Assembly: GCA_018897875.1 (NCBI GenBank)
Contig: JAHIKF010000156.1
Span: 1 to 34,663 of the forward strand
Direction of reading: 5' to 3'
Length of the DNA stretch: 34,663 nt
From: Pseudomonadota bacterium
Lineage (GTDB): Bacteria; Desulfobacterota; Desulfobaccia; Desulfobaccales; 0-14-0-80-60-11
Part shown: in pieces, positions 8,103 to 16,473 of the stretch
How the letters are laid out: each line of letters opens with the position of its first letter
Position numbering within the stretch: the first letter of the stretch is position 1
The notes under the pieces: model-generated
Told to the model about the DNA's origin: nothing
Seen by the model: only the letters and a program-made list of their open reading frames with translations
Databases searched by the model: none
Program-made: the position numbers and the translations under genes

Positions 8103-8767
8103 ATCCGTAAATCCTCTCTGACGATGGTGCGCGGCCCGCCGTCCCGGGAAGTGCTCCAGTCTTTGGGATCCACGGGTTTTTCAAAGCGGTCCAGTTGCCC
8201 CAGGGTTTTCAGCCGTTCATAGATCAGCTCCCAGCCGCAGGGGATATCTTTGTTGATTTCGCACTTGCCCGCATCAGAGCCGCCGCAGGGGCCGTTGAGC
8301 ATGCGCTTGGAACAGCGGGCGATGGGGCAGATGCCGCCGGTCTCGGCCAGGATGCAGCGGCCGCACGCCTGACAGCGCTCGACATAGAGCCCCCGCTCCT
8401 CGTTGACCCCCAAAAAGCAGGTGTCCACCCCGGGGTAGATGATTTTGTTGTTATACATCTCCGCCATGTACTGGACCCCGCAGCCGCAGGCCAGGGAGAC
8501 CACGGCGTCATAGATGTCCATCTTGTCGGAGAGTTGCGCCAGATATTCCTTTTCGCACTGCCGAGTCAGGCTGGTTTCGTCAATCTGGGCCTGCTTGCCG
8601 GCCTGGGTGAAGTAGAGCCTGAGAGCCGAAGCCAGCACCTTGGCTTCTTTCATGCCGCCGGCTTCGCACACGGTAACGCAACCGTCGCAACCGACAATCA
8701 GCACTTTGGTGAAGTCTTTGACCTGGCCGAGGACTTCTTCCAACGGTTTGGGCACTGCCTTTATCAT
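8099..8767 (-). CDS. metV: MetV-type zinc/iron-sulfur methylene-H4F reductase subunit
   Basis: A 222-residue Cys-rich partner of MetF. The N-terminal half contains GCDGCVTVC and LACGCGVQYM. The C-terminal half contains ERCQACGRCIL, GGICPIARCSKRMLNGPCGG and KCEINKDIPCGW, the hallmark of the 'methylenetetrahydrofolate reductase C-terminal' family (MetV). In acetogens MetV relays electrons from HdrABC-MvhD to the MetF flavin through its iron-sulfur clusters. Both ends overlap neighbours as ATGA: its start with the mvhD stop and its stop with the metF start. That fixes the start and shows tight translational coupling. No membrane segment is present, so the complex is cytoplasmic. Confidence 0.93.
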   Translation of the reverse strand: MIKAVPKPLEEVLGQVKDFTKVLIVGCDGCVTVCEAGGMKEAKVLASALRLYFTQAGKQAQIDETSLTRQCEKEYLAQLSDKMDIYDAVVSLACGCGVQYMAEMYNNKIIYPGVDTCFLGVNEERGLYVERCQACGRCILAETGGICPIARCSKRMLNGPCGGSDAGKCEINKDIPCGWELIYERLKTLGQLDRFEKPVDPKDWSTSRDGGPRTIVREDLRI

Positions 8768-9219
8768 GTGGTTACCTCCGCAATTGGCCCGGTGGCCTTG
8801 CCTGTCGCAACTCTGATGGGACTGGGACCCAGTTCCATTATTTTTTCAGTGATCTCCCGGACAATCTCGGCGAACCGCCCTCCCATCCCGGAAGACAGAT
8901 TATACATCGCCAGCCGTTCGCCGCCGACGCCGACTTTGTCCAGGATCTCTTTCACCCGGTTGACCCGTTTTTTGGCGTACAGATTTCCGGCGCTATAGTG
9001 GCAGTCTCCCTCCAGGCAGCCCACCACGATGACCCCGTCGGCCCCGTACTCAAACGCCATCAGCAGGTGCATAATATCCACCTTGCCGGTGCAGGGTACC
9101 TCGATGATGCGCACGTTGGGCGGGTACTGCAATCGCATCGAACCTGCCAGGTCCGCGGCGGAATAAGCTCAGTAGTGGCAGCAAAACCCGACAATCTTCG
9201 GCTCAAACGATTCCATCAT
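8764..9219 (-). CDS. mvhD: MvhD-type [2Fe-2S] hydrogenase/Hdr subunit, probable selenoprotein
   Basis: A 151-residue delta subunit linking HdrA to a redox partner. The frame is open from ATG 9219 to 8764 except for one TGA at 9169-9171 (codon 17). Before it reads EPKIVGFCCHY and after it AYSAADLAGSMRLQ, so the UGA sits where MvhD proteins have a Cys in the motif before the ADLAG helix. The downstream half is canonical (VPCTGKVD, GCLEGDCHY). About 13 bases after the UGA, a 7-bp hairpin (CGGACCT / AGGTTCG with one G-U pair, loop GGC) sits where a bacterial SECIS should be. GAGG precedes ATG 9219 within the hdrA stop region. I read the UGA as selenocysteine. The alternatives are a nonsense mutation, or a shorter product from the ATG at 9138 lacking the Cys-rich N-terminus. 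Confidence 0.88.
9141..9157 (-). promoter_or_regulatory. Putative bacterial SECIS element in mvhD
   Basis: On the minus strand, beginning 13 bases after the UGA at 9169-9171, CGGACCT pairs with AGGTTCG (one G-U pair) around a GGC loop. The loop lies 21-23 bases after the UGA, within the spacing expected for bacterial SECIS elements, and its G residues match the usual SelB-recognised apical G. It lies inside the coding sequence, as bacterial SECIS elements do. The fold was judged by eye and no energy calculation was possible. Confidence 0.6.
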
Positions 9220-9227
9220 CGGACTCC

Positions 9228-12200
9228 TCAGTATAAGGTTTTGATCTTGGCGCTGATCTGGTCGTCTTCAAAATGGGCCACCTGGATGACCTTGGCCGGA
9301 CATTCCGAGGCGCAGGTGCCGCAGCCCTGACACAGGGCCTCGTTGATCTCCGAGACGTTGTCCCGGTTGATCTGCGGGATGCCGTAAGGACAGGTCCGGA
9401 CGCACACCAGGCAGGCGGCGCACCGGTCCGGCTCCACATGCGCAGTGACCCCGCTGATGGTCTGGTTGACGTCCGCCAGGAACGCCCCGGCCCGGGCCGC
9501 CGCGGCCATGGCCTGGGCGATGCTCTCGCCGATAAGCTTGGGCGAATGCGCCATGCCGCACAGGAAGATGCCTTCCGAGGCAAAATCCACCGGCCGCAGC
9601 TTGGCGTGGGCCTCGATGAAAAACCCGTCGGCGTTCCGGGGGATTTTCAGGAGCGAGGCCAATTCCTCGGTATCATTGGCCCGGGCCCCGGCGCTCAACA
9701 CCACCGCGTCCACGGCCATGCTCACCGGGCGCTCCAGCACATGATCCACAAAGGTGACGCTCAACTGGCCGTTGTCATTAGTAACCTGGGGCAAACGGTC
9801 CGGATCGAACCGGGAAAAGAGCACCCCCTTGTCCCGGGCCTCCCGGTAAAAATCCTCCAGGAACCCATAGGTGCGCATGTCCCGGTAGAGGATCACCACG
9901 TCCATGTCGGGGTTGAGTTCCTTAAGCTGCAAGGCGTACTTCACCGCCCCCTGGCAGCAGATGCGGCTGCAGTTGGGGCTCTCCTCATTCCGGGAGCCCA
10001 CGCACTGCACCATGACCACCCGGTCCCACTTGGCGGCTTCATCCTTCGTTTTATGGAGAAAATCGCCCAGTTCCAATTGGGTCATCACCCGCGCGTGTTC
10101 CCCGTAGAGAAATTCCTTGGGGTGATACTCATGGGCGCCGGTGGCCACCACGGTGATCCCGTGGTCGATTTTCCGCTCGTACATGCCGGGCCCCACCAAA
10201 ACTTCGGTGGTGAAGTTGCCTTTGTAGCCGCTAAACCCCACCACCAGGGCCCCGGTGAGCACCTGGATCTTGGCGTGGCCCTTGACCCGCTCGATGAGCC
10301 CGTCCAGGTAGGCCTGAACGTCCAGGCCCTCGATAGTCTTGTGGACCCGGCGGCCTATGCCGCCCAACTGCGGCTCTTTCTCCAGGAGGATGGTCTCGAA
10401 TCCCTGGTCGCCCAGATTGAGGGCGGCGTTGAGGCCGGCGATGCCGCCGCCGATGACCAGGGCCCGCTGGTTGATGCTCAGGGGCTTTTCCAGCAACGGC
10501 TTGAGCAGGGAGGCCCGGGCCACCGCCATCCGCACCAGGTCTTTGGCCTTGTCCGTGGCCTTGTCGTGCTCCTTCATGTGCACCCATGAATCCTGGTTGC
10601 GGATGTTGGCCATCTCAAACAGATATTTGTTCAGGCCGGCGTCGATCAACGTATCCCGGAACAGGGCCTCGTGGGTGATGGGGGTGCAAGCCGCCACCAC
10701 CACCCGGTTGAGGTTGTGTTCCTCGATGATCCGGGTCATGGTGACCTGGGTGTCCTGGGAGCAGGTGAACAGGTTGTCTTCCACGTACGCCACGTTGGGC
10801 AGCGTCTTGGAGTATTCCGCCAGCGCCGGCACGTCTATGATACCGCCGATGTTGATGCCGCAGTTGCAGACGAACACCCCGATGCGTGGGGCGTCCTCCG
10901 GTTTGATGTCCTTGGGTGTGGGCGCCTGCCGGGTCTTGGTCTCGGTCCAGCGGACGTCCCCCAAAGAGGCGCTCACCGCCCCGGCCGCGGCGGATGCCTG
11001 CATGACCGATTCGGGAATGTCTTTGGGACCCTGCATGGCCCCGCAGACATAGATGCCAGGACGGCTTGCCGTCACCGGCGCCAAGGGCGAGGTGGCCACA
11101 AAATCGTGAGCGTTGGTCTCCACCTTCAGGGTCGCAGACAACTCCCGGGCGCCCTGGCTCACCTCCATGCCCACGGACAGCACGATCAGGTTAAAGGCCT
11201 CGGTCTTCTCGGCGCCGCTTTCATCCACAAACCGGATCTGCAAATCACCATCCGGCAAGGGATCGATGCTGTGGATGCGGGACCGGATAAACCGCACCCC
11301 GTGTTCGTCTTTGGCGCGGTTATAGTAGAGTTCGAAGTCTTTGCCGTAGGTCCGCATGTCCATGAAAAAGATGGCGGCGTCCAGCGGATACGGCGCGTGC
11401 TCCTTGGCGATCACCGCCTCTTTGATGGCGTACATGCAGCAGACCGAGGAGCAGTAGGTGTGGTATTTAACATCCCGGGAGCCCACGCATTGGAGCCAGG
11501 CGATCTTCTTGGGCTCGGCGTGGTCCGAAGGCCGGACCAGGTGGCCGCCGAAGGGCCCGGAGGCCGAGAGAATCCGCTCGAACTCCAGGGAGGTCACCAC
11601 ATTGGGCAAACTGGAGTAATGGTAAGTCTCGCACTTGACGGGACTGAAGGCCTCAAATCCCGGCGACAGGATCACGGCCCCCACCTGAACCTCTTTGGTT
11701 TCGGCGGCCATGGTGTGGTCGATGGCCCCGGCCTGGCAGGCGACGACGCACTGCATGCACTCGGAGCAGACCCCGCAATTGAGGCATCTCGCCGCCTCCC
11801 GCTGGGCCTGGTCCTCGGTGTAACCCTGGGCAATTTCATCAAAGCAGGCGCAGGTATGCTCCGGCGGCAGGGCCGCCATCACTTCCCGGGGCGCGCCGGT
11901 TTCATCTTTGGGAATCTCGGCCCAGCGTTTGTGGGCCTCCTCGCCGATGGCGCGGCCCTCAACCATGTCCACACGCCTAAGATAGCGGTCGATGGATTCC
12001 GCGGCTTCGATGCCGCCTCCCACCGCTTCGATGGCAATCCAGGGGCCGGTGTGCACATCGCCGGCGGCAAAGACCCCGGGCCGGGAGGTCTCGTAGGTTA
12101 CTTCATTGACTTCAATGGTGCCCCAGCGGCTCAGCTTGACGCCGCAGGCCGCTAAAGGCCCCTGGGCCGCTTCCTGGCCGATGGCCGGCACCACCATGTC

Positions 12201-13682
12201 CACCGGCAGTTCGAACTCGGCGCCTTCGATGGGCACCGGCTTGCGCCGCCCAGAGGCATCCGGTTCGCCTAATTCCATCTTTTGACAGATGAGGCCTGTG
12301 ACCTTGCCGTCGTGATCGGTGACCGTTCTCAAAGGCGCGGCCAAATAGACGATCTCTACCCCTTCGCAGGTGGCCTGCTCGACTTCATGAGCAAAGGCGG
12401 GCATTTCTTCCCGGGACCGGCGGTAGACGATGGTCACCTCGGAGCCCAGCCGCCGGGCGGTGCAGGCCACGTCGATGGCCACGTTGCCGCCGCCGATGAC
12501 CGCCAGCCGTTTCCCCACGGTCAGGGGTTCTTTCAGGTTCGCCCGGCGCAGAAATTCCACGCCCTGGATAACGCCCTGGGCCTCCTCCCTGGGAATCCCC
12601 AGGGGTTTGCCCACATGGCAGCCGATCCCCAGAAACACGGCCTTATAGCCTTCTTCCAGCAGCTCATCCAGGGTAAAATCCCGGCCCAGGGCGGTGTCGG
12701 TCTTCAGTTCCACCCCCAGGCGCAGGATGTTGTCGATTTCACGGTCCAGGATGTCCTTGGGCAGGCGGTAGTCGGGGATGCCCACCCGCAGCATGCCGCC
12801 GGCCTTAGGCAAGGCCTCCAGGATGGTGGGCCGGTAGCCTTTCAGCGCCAGGTGATAGGCGCAGGCCAAACCCGCCGGGCCGGAGCCGATGATGGCGACC
12901 CGGTCGCTTTTGGCCTCCACCAGCGGCGGCGAGATGGTGCTCAGGTCCACCTGGTCGGCGGCAAACCGCTTCAGATTGCAGATGGCCACGGACGCATCCA
13001 TTTCGGCCCGCCGGCACTTGTCCTCGCAGGGATGGGGGCAAACCCGGCCCAGGACCCCGGGCAGCGGCAGCCGCTCCATGATGAGCTTCACCGCCTCCTC
13101 GTATTTGCCCATCTTGATCAGCTGGACATAGCCCTGGACATTGATCTCCGCCGGACAGGTCAGGGAGCACGGGGCCCGGTCCAGCTTCTTGATGCCGAAG
13201 GCCGCCGGGATCGCCTGAGGATAGAGGCGATAGACCGCCTTCCAGTCGGCCAGGCCGGCGTTAAAGGCGTCCGACATGGTCACCGGGCAGACGTTGGCGC
13301 ACTCGCCGCACCCGGTGCACTTGGCAGGGTCAACATAGCGAGGCTGTTTCTTCAGGGTGACGCTGAGGTTTCCCGCCTCCCCGTCAATGGCCGCCACATC
13401 GGTGAGAGTGTGAATCTCGATATTCAAATGCCGGCCGCACTCCACCAGCTTGGGGGAGATAATGCACATGGAGCAGTCGTTGGTGGGGAAGGTCTTGTCC
13501 AACTGGGCCATAACCCCGCCGATGGCCGGCTTGGTTTCCACCAGATGAACATAGAAGCCCGAGTTGGCCATATCCAGGGCCGCCTGGATGCCGGCGACGC
13601 CGCCGCCCACCACCATCACCGCGCCCACGTTGCCGGAACGCTGGGTTGATTCCTGAGCCGTCACGTCTTTTTCTTGGGGCAT
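9228..13682 (-). CDS. hdrA: Giant duplicated HdrA with inserted NfnB/GltD-like NAD(P)H module
   Basis: A 1484-residue cytoplasmic flavin/iron-sulfur electron hub. Order: FAD Rossmann motif VVGGGVAG (about 24-31); HdrA motif with Cys70/73 and ISPKLVECGRH (to about 85); [4Fe-4S] motif CTGCGECANVC (122-132). Then comes an NfnB/glutamate-synthase-small-subunit module (about 165-640): CPAEINVQGY, CPHPCEDKCRR, FAD fold IIGSGPAG (264-271), NAD(P)H fold VIGGGNVAID (395-404), FAAGDV (538-543) and CLNCGVCSECMQC. HdrA copy 1 then resumes (about 665-905). A second HdrA follows from VFVCNCGIN (936-944) with FAD motif VIGGGIAG (1076-1083), ending in two [4Fe-4S] motifs at Cys1421-1431 and Cys1451-1461. Classical HdrA is about 650 residues. 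The NfnB part suggests NAD(P)H as donor. hdrB and hdrC are missing next to it. Confidence 0.93.
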   Translation of the reverse strand: MPQEKDVTAQESTQRSGNVGAVMVVGGGVAGIQAALDMANSGFYVHLVETKPAIGGVMAQLDKTFPTNDCSMCIISPKLVECGRHLNIEIHTLTDVAAIDGEAGNLSVTLKKQPRYVDPAKCTGCGECANVCPVTMSDAFNAGLADWKAVYRLYPQAIPAAFGIKKLDRAPCSLTCPAEINVQGYVQLIKMGKYEEAVKLIMERLPLPGVLGRVCPHPCEDKCRRAEMDASVAICNLKRFAADQVDLSTISPPLVEAKSDRVAIIGSGPAGLACAYHLALKGYRPTILEALPKAGGMLRVGIPDYRLPKDILDREIDNILRLGVELKTDTALGRDFTLDELLEEGYKAVFLGIGCHVGKPLGIPREEAQGVIQGVEFLRRANLKEPLTVGKRLAVIGGGNVAIDVACTARRLGSEVTIVYRRSREEMPAFAHEVEQATCEGVEIVYLAAPLRTVTDHDGKVTGLICQKMELGEPDASGRRKPVPIEGAEFELPVDMVVPAIGQEAAQGPLAACGVKLSRWGTIEVNEVTYETSRPGVFAAGDVHTGPWIAIEAVGGGIEAAESIDRYLRRVDMVEGRAIGEEAHKRWAEIPKDETGAPREVMAALPPEHTCACFDEIAQGYTEDQAQREAARCLNCGVCSECMQCVVACQAGAIDHTMAAETKEVQVGAVILSPGFEAFSPVKCETYHYSSLPNVVTSLEFERILSASGPFGGHLVRPSDHAEPKKIAWLQCVGSRDVKYHTYCSSVCCMYAIKEAVIAKEHAPYPLDAAIFFMDMRTYGKDFELYYNRAKDEHGVRFIRSRIHSIDPLPDGDLQIRFVDESGAEKTEAFNLIVLSVGMEVSQGARELSATLKVETNAHDFVATSPLAPVTASRPGIYVCGAMQGPKDIPESVMQASAAAGAVSASLGDVRWTETKTRQAPTPKDIKPEDAPRIGVFVCNCGINIGGIIDVPALAEYSKTLPNVAYVEDNLFTCSQDTQVTMTRIIEEHNLNRVVVAACTPITHEALFRDTLIDAGLNKYLFEMANIRNQDSWVHMKEHDKATDKAKDLVRMAVARASLLKPLLEKPLSINQRALVIGGGIAGLNAALNLGDQGFETILLEKEPQLGGIGRRVHKTIEGLDVQAYLDGLIERVKGHAKIQVLTGALVVGFSGYKGNFTTEVLVGPGMYERKIDHGITVVATGAHEYHPKEFLYGEHARVMTQLELGDFLHKTKDEAAKWDRVVMVQCVGSRNEESPNCSRICCQGAVKYALQLKELNPDMDVVILYRDMRTYGFLEDFYREARDKGVLFSRFDPDRLPQVTNDNGQLSVTFVDHVLERPVSMAVDAVVLSAGARANDTEELASLLKIPRNADGFFIEAHAKLRPVDFASEGIFLCGMAHSPKLIGESIAQAMAAAARAGAFLADVNQTISGVTAHVEPDRCAACLVCVRTCPYGIPQINRDNVSEINEALCQGCGTCASECPAKVIQVAHFEDDQISAKIKTLY

Positions 13683-13724
13683 AATTCTATCCCTTATAAG
13701 CCTGATAAAATTCTCTGGAGTCCG

Positions 13725-14597
13725 CTATAAACCGGCCGCCGCCAGGATCGACGGTAGTTTGTCCTCCCACCCGATGGTGGAGACGAGCACTCCCGGGAAT
13801 CCCTGCTTTTTGACCGCAGCCAGGAATTCCGAGGCGATCTGCACACACTCCCGCACCCGGTCGGAGCTTTTATGAATCCGGGTGACGAAAGCTTCCGGGA
13901 TTTTCATCTCCATGTGGGCGTTGATGTAGCGGGCCATGCCCACACTCTTCAAGAGCATAACCGTGGGGATGATGGCCGCCTGGCGCTTGCCCACCTGATG
14001 CCGGAAATTTTTCAGAACTTCCACGTCGAAAACCGGCTGGGTGGTGAAAAACCGGGCCCCGGCGGCAATCTTTTGATCCAGGTCCGCCAACTCCTGCTTC
14101 AAGGCTCCGGCCTCGCTGGTCACCTTGACGGTGGCGCCCACCAGGAATTGCGGCGACCCTTTGAGATCCACCCCGGCCAGGTCCCGGCCGGTCTGCAAGG
14201 TTTGAATGGCCGCCAGCAAGTCCAGGAGATTTAGGTCGTTAACCGCCTTGGCCTGATGATGGTCGCCATGGGTGATTTCATCGCCGGACACCACCATGAC
14301 ATTGGCAACCCCCAGGGCCTGCGCCGCCAACAGGTCGCCTTGCAGCGCCAGGCGGTTGCGGTCCCGGCAGCAGACCTGCAGCACCGTTTCCAGCCCCTTG
14401 GTCTGCAACAGGAGCGCCCCGCCCAGAGAACTCAAGCGCATCACGGCGTTGTTCATCTCCGGGACCACAAAGGCGTCCACCATGCGTTTGACGCTGGTGG
14501 CGGCTCCCACCATGTCGGAAACATCCGTGCCTTTGGGCGGCTCGATCTCCGCCAGAATGACGAATTCGCCGGAAGTCAATTTCTCTTGTAATGGCAT
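13725..14597 (-). CDS. Methylenetetrahydrofolate reductase-like protein (copy 2)
   Basis: A 290-residue MetF-family TIM-barrel flavoprotein. It has the catalytic-Glu region LAEIEPPKG (Glu about 18), CRDRNRLALQGDLLAAQALG, the flavin/folate loop VVSGDEITHGDH and the C-terminal FFTTQPVFD and KSVGMARYIN. It diverges from copy 1: TDNQ is replaced by PEMNNAV and the Cys cluster is absent. Start ATG 14597 follows GAGAGG. It lies 18 bp after the receiver gene and 42 bp before hdrA, so it is in the same operon. It could be a second reductase for assimilatory flux, a subunit of the HdrA complex, or an enzyme for another C1 carrier. Family assignment is firm; its exact role is not. Confidence 0.88.
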   Translation of the reverse strand: MPLQEKLTSGEFVILAEIEPPKGTDVSDMVGAATSVKRMVDAFVVPEMNNAVMRLSSLGGALLLQTKGLETVLQVCCRDRNRLALQGDLLAAQALGVANVMVVSGDEITHGDHHQAKAVNDLNLLDLLAAIQTLQTGRDLAGVDLKGSPQFLVGATVKVTSEAGALKQELADLDQKIAAGARFFTTQPVFDVEVLKNFRHQVGKRQAAIIPTVMLLKSVGMARYINAHMEMKIPEAFVTRIHKSSDRVRECVQIASEFLAAVKKQGFPGVLVSTIGWEDKLPSILAAAGL

Positions 14598-14615
14598 CGC
14601 GGTCCCTCTCTGAGA

Positions 14616-15035
14616 TTATTGGGATGATCGCACCATGGCGTTCGAGATAGCTAAAATCAGATCATCCGGGCCAAAGGAGTTCACATGATAGTAAAAAATC
14701 CCCTGTTGCCGGATACGGCTTTCCTGTTCCGGATTGTTTTCATCCGCAGTAATGATGATGGGCAGCTTGCGGTCCAGGCCCTTGATGATGGAGATGGCCT
14801 CGTAACCCATATCTTCCGGCAGGCGCACATCCATGACCAGCACATTGATCTTTTCACTCTGCAGGGTCATGAGCAGGTCTTTGATGTTGTCCACGGCTTT
14901 GAGCCGGTGTCCCTGTTCGGTGACCCAGAAATCCAGATTCTGCGACAAGGCCCCGCCGCGTTCGGCGATCAACAGTGTGCCACCCTTTTCCGTCATCATT
15001 GGCGTCCCGGAATTCCCGAACCGAGTTACTGCCAC
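14616..15035 (-). CDS. Degenerate CheY-like receiver at head of the Hdr/Met operon
   Basis: A receiver-fold protein of 127-139 residues. Asp in VLVMDVRLPE matches the phospho-acceptor and IIITADENN matches the strand-4 Thr/Ser region. The usual N-terminal acidic pair is replaced by IAERGG, and the strand-5 Lys by VNSFGPD, so normal phosphorylation is doubtful. The start may be GTG 15035, ATG 14999 or ATG 14996. None has a strong Shine-Dalgarno. It is the first gene of the operon, 18 bp before the MetF-like gene, and may be an adaptor or atypical regulator of it. Confidence 0.8.
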   Translation of the reverse strand: MAVTRFGNSGTPMMTEKGGTLLIAERGGALSQNLDFWVTEQGHRLKAVDNIKDLLMTLQSEKINVLVMDVRLPEDMGYEAISIIKGLDRKLPIIITADENNPEQESRIRQQGIFYYHVNSFGPDDLILAISNAMVRSSQ

Positions 15036-15701
15036 TGTGATTGGTTGGTAATTGGTTCTTGTTTAAATAATGCAAGGCCTATGCCCTGAAGCGGGCGGCG
15101 GAAACCCCGCGCCCAGACTCATCCTTGGGAAAATAAGTTCAAGCTGTCAGGGGAGAATGCGGGAAGTTTTGGGGCAGAGAAAATAAGGCTACTTACATAT
15201 CTCATTGATATTGCAGCTTTTTAATAGATATGGGTAAAATTGCCACATTTGTTACCATATTGCCACGTGGCTCAGGAGGCCTAGGCCCAGGTTTGGTTTC
15301 CGGGCCAGGCGCCCCAGCCGGAGTCTCAATCGCTAAACCAGATGGCTATTAGCTAACCGGAGCCTTTGGTGTTCCCCGGCGCTGCCGGCGCCAGGGAACA
15401 ACGGCTACGGAAAAAATCTTTTTTTTCTGTCCCCCGAAACCGCGCCAATGGCATCAACACATTGATATAATGCGCTATTTCCCTTCTCACCGCCATACCT
15501 GACGATTCCGCGGGTTTTTCCTCAACCTGCCAGATTATTTGACAACCCGCTAGATTATTTGCCACTGCGCGGCTGCCTCGGACCATCATCTGACACCGGG
15601 CAACACTGTGACGTCACCATATACCAGATTGCAGTCAAAGGGTGGCACAGGCTTTCCAGCCTGTGCCGGGGCAGGCTAAAGCCTGCGGCTACAAAAAATA
15701 G
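15036..15701. other. 666-bp intergenic region; probable operon promoter side and palindromes
   Basis: I see no convincing gene here. The minus-strand reading at 15353-15589 looks spurious (no family signature, no ribosome site). The part next to 15036-15260 is AT-rich and must contain the promoter of the Hdr/Met operon, but I cannot fix -35 and -10 boxes. TTGCCACAT and TTGCCACGT recur about 22 bases apart (near 15239 and 15261) and could be a regulator site. Positions 15644-15667 form a perfect 10-bp hairpin (GGCACAGGCT, loop TTCC), followed by a 6-bp hairpin at 15671-15686. Confidence 0.5.
15644..15686. repeat. Twin palindromes downstream of trmO
   Basis: The first stem is GGCACAGGCT / AGCCTGTGCC with loop TTCC. 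The second is GCAGGC / GCCTGC with loop TAAA. The first resembles the CACAGGCC...GGCCTGTG hairpin at 5498-5516, so it belongs to the same dispersed family. Its position 16 bp beyond the trmO stop means it may also end that transcript. Confidence 0.5.
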
Positions 15702-16190
15702 TCAGTCCATAAACCGGCCGTCGTCCCTGGCGCCTTGGAGCCGGTCCAGATTTTCAGCCAGCCAGCCGCTGGTCGCCCCGTCCCGGCGATCAAACCGGTC
15801 CACGTAAGGCTTGATGTCCAAAAGCGGCGTGCCGTCCACGATATCCACCTCCCGGATGTAGAGCCGCGTGCCGTCGATGCGCTCCAACCGCACGGTGGAA
15901 ATGCCGATGGGGTTCGGTCGGGCCGGCGCCCGGGTGGCAAACAGGCCGCGTTTTTGGTCATCCAGAAAGGGCTGCACCAGGAGGGAAAATCCCGGGGCCA
16001 GATGAAAGTAGTAGACCAAAATGAGGTGGGAAAAACCTTCCAGGTCTCTAAGGCCCTCCCCATATTCCGGGAACACCTCCACCATCCCCTGGGTCCCGGC
16101 CGCCGCGCCCGGTTGAATAGGCGTGCCCGGCGGTGCCTTAAAAGGCGAACGCACCGTGCCGATGGGCCTTAAAACAATCTCGGTTGGCAT
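15702..16190 (-). CDS. trmO: TrmO-like tRNA (t6A37) N6-methyltransferase
   Basis: A 162-residue single-domain protein of the YaeB/TrmO/VirR family, which uses S-adenosylmethionine to methylate t6A37 of tRNA. Family signatures visible are LRPIGTVRSPF at the N-terminus, GMVEVFPEYGEGLRDLEGFSHLILVYYFH, RAPARPNPIGISTVRLERIDG and VDIVDGTPLLDIKPYVDRFD. The start is ATG 16190, preceded by CCGGAG. Longer in-frame readings upstream to 16304 have no family similarity. It stands alone between the operon promoter region and the decayed efflux genes. TrmO proteins often have a longer C-terminal domain, and the compact form here is typical of archaeal and anaerobe homologues. Confidence 0.88.
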   Translation of the reverse strand: MPTEIVLRPIGTVRSPFKAPPGTPIQPGAAAGTQGMVEVFPEYGEGLRDLEGFSHLILVYYFHLAPGFSLLVQPFLDDQKRGLFATRAPARPNPIGISTVRLERIDGTRLYIREVDIVDGTPLLDIKPYVDRFDRRDGATSGWLAENLDRLQGARDDGRFMD

Positions 16191-16473
16191 ATGACTCCGG
16201 GCTTGAACCCGGCCCGCGTCCCTCACGGTTCTGGTCCGCGGGCCGGACCATGATAGGTGAACCGCCGGTTTGCCGCCTTTCGCCTGCATCCCGGCAAACC
16301 GCACCGGCGACCGGTGCCGCCGGTTCCGGTGACTGGCCGCTTAGCCTCCTGCCAACATCAGTTTACCGCCCTTTACCGCGACTGGCAATAGAGCCATCCT
16401 GGCCATCCTGGCCCCCAGGCCATATAGCCGGTACCCGCGCCCCTGGATAGGGCTTGGTTGCGCTCCGGCTGCT
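16191..16473. other. Intergenic gap, no gene seen
   Basis: A 283-bp GC-rich spacer between trmO and the end of the ABC ATPase remnant. No open reading frame with a ribosome site or recognisable product is visible. It must contain the trmO promoter, but no clear box could be assigned. Confidence 0.4.

Noticed and set aside
9138..9219. Reading the TGA in mvhD as a true stop, with the gene starting at 9138
   Set aside because: The bases upstream of the TGA encode a perfect MvhD N-terminus with its own start and ribosome site, and the lost residues would remove the cluster-binding region.
10671..12155. 494-codon plus-strand open frame inside hdrA
   Set aside because: Antisense shadow in GC-rich DNA; the minus-strand HdrA has every expected motif across the same bases.
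15353..15589. 78-codon minus-strand open frame in the gap before trmO
   Set aside because: No ribosome site, no family pattern and a palindrome-rich composition.
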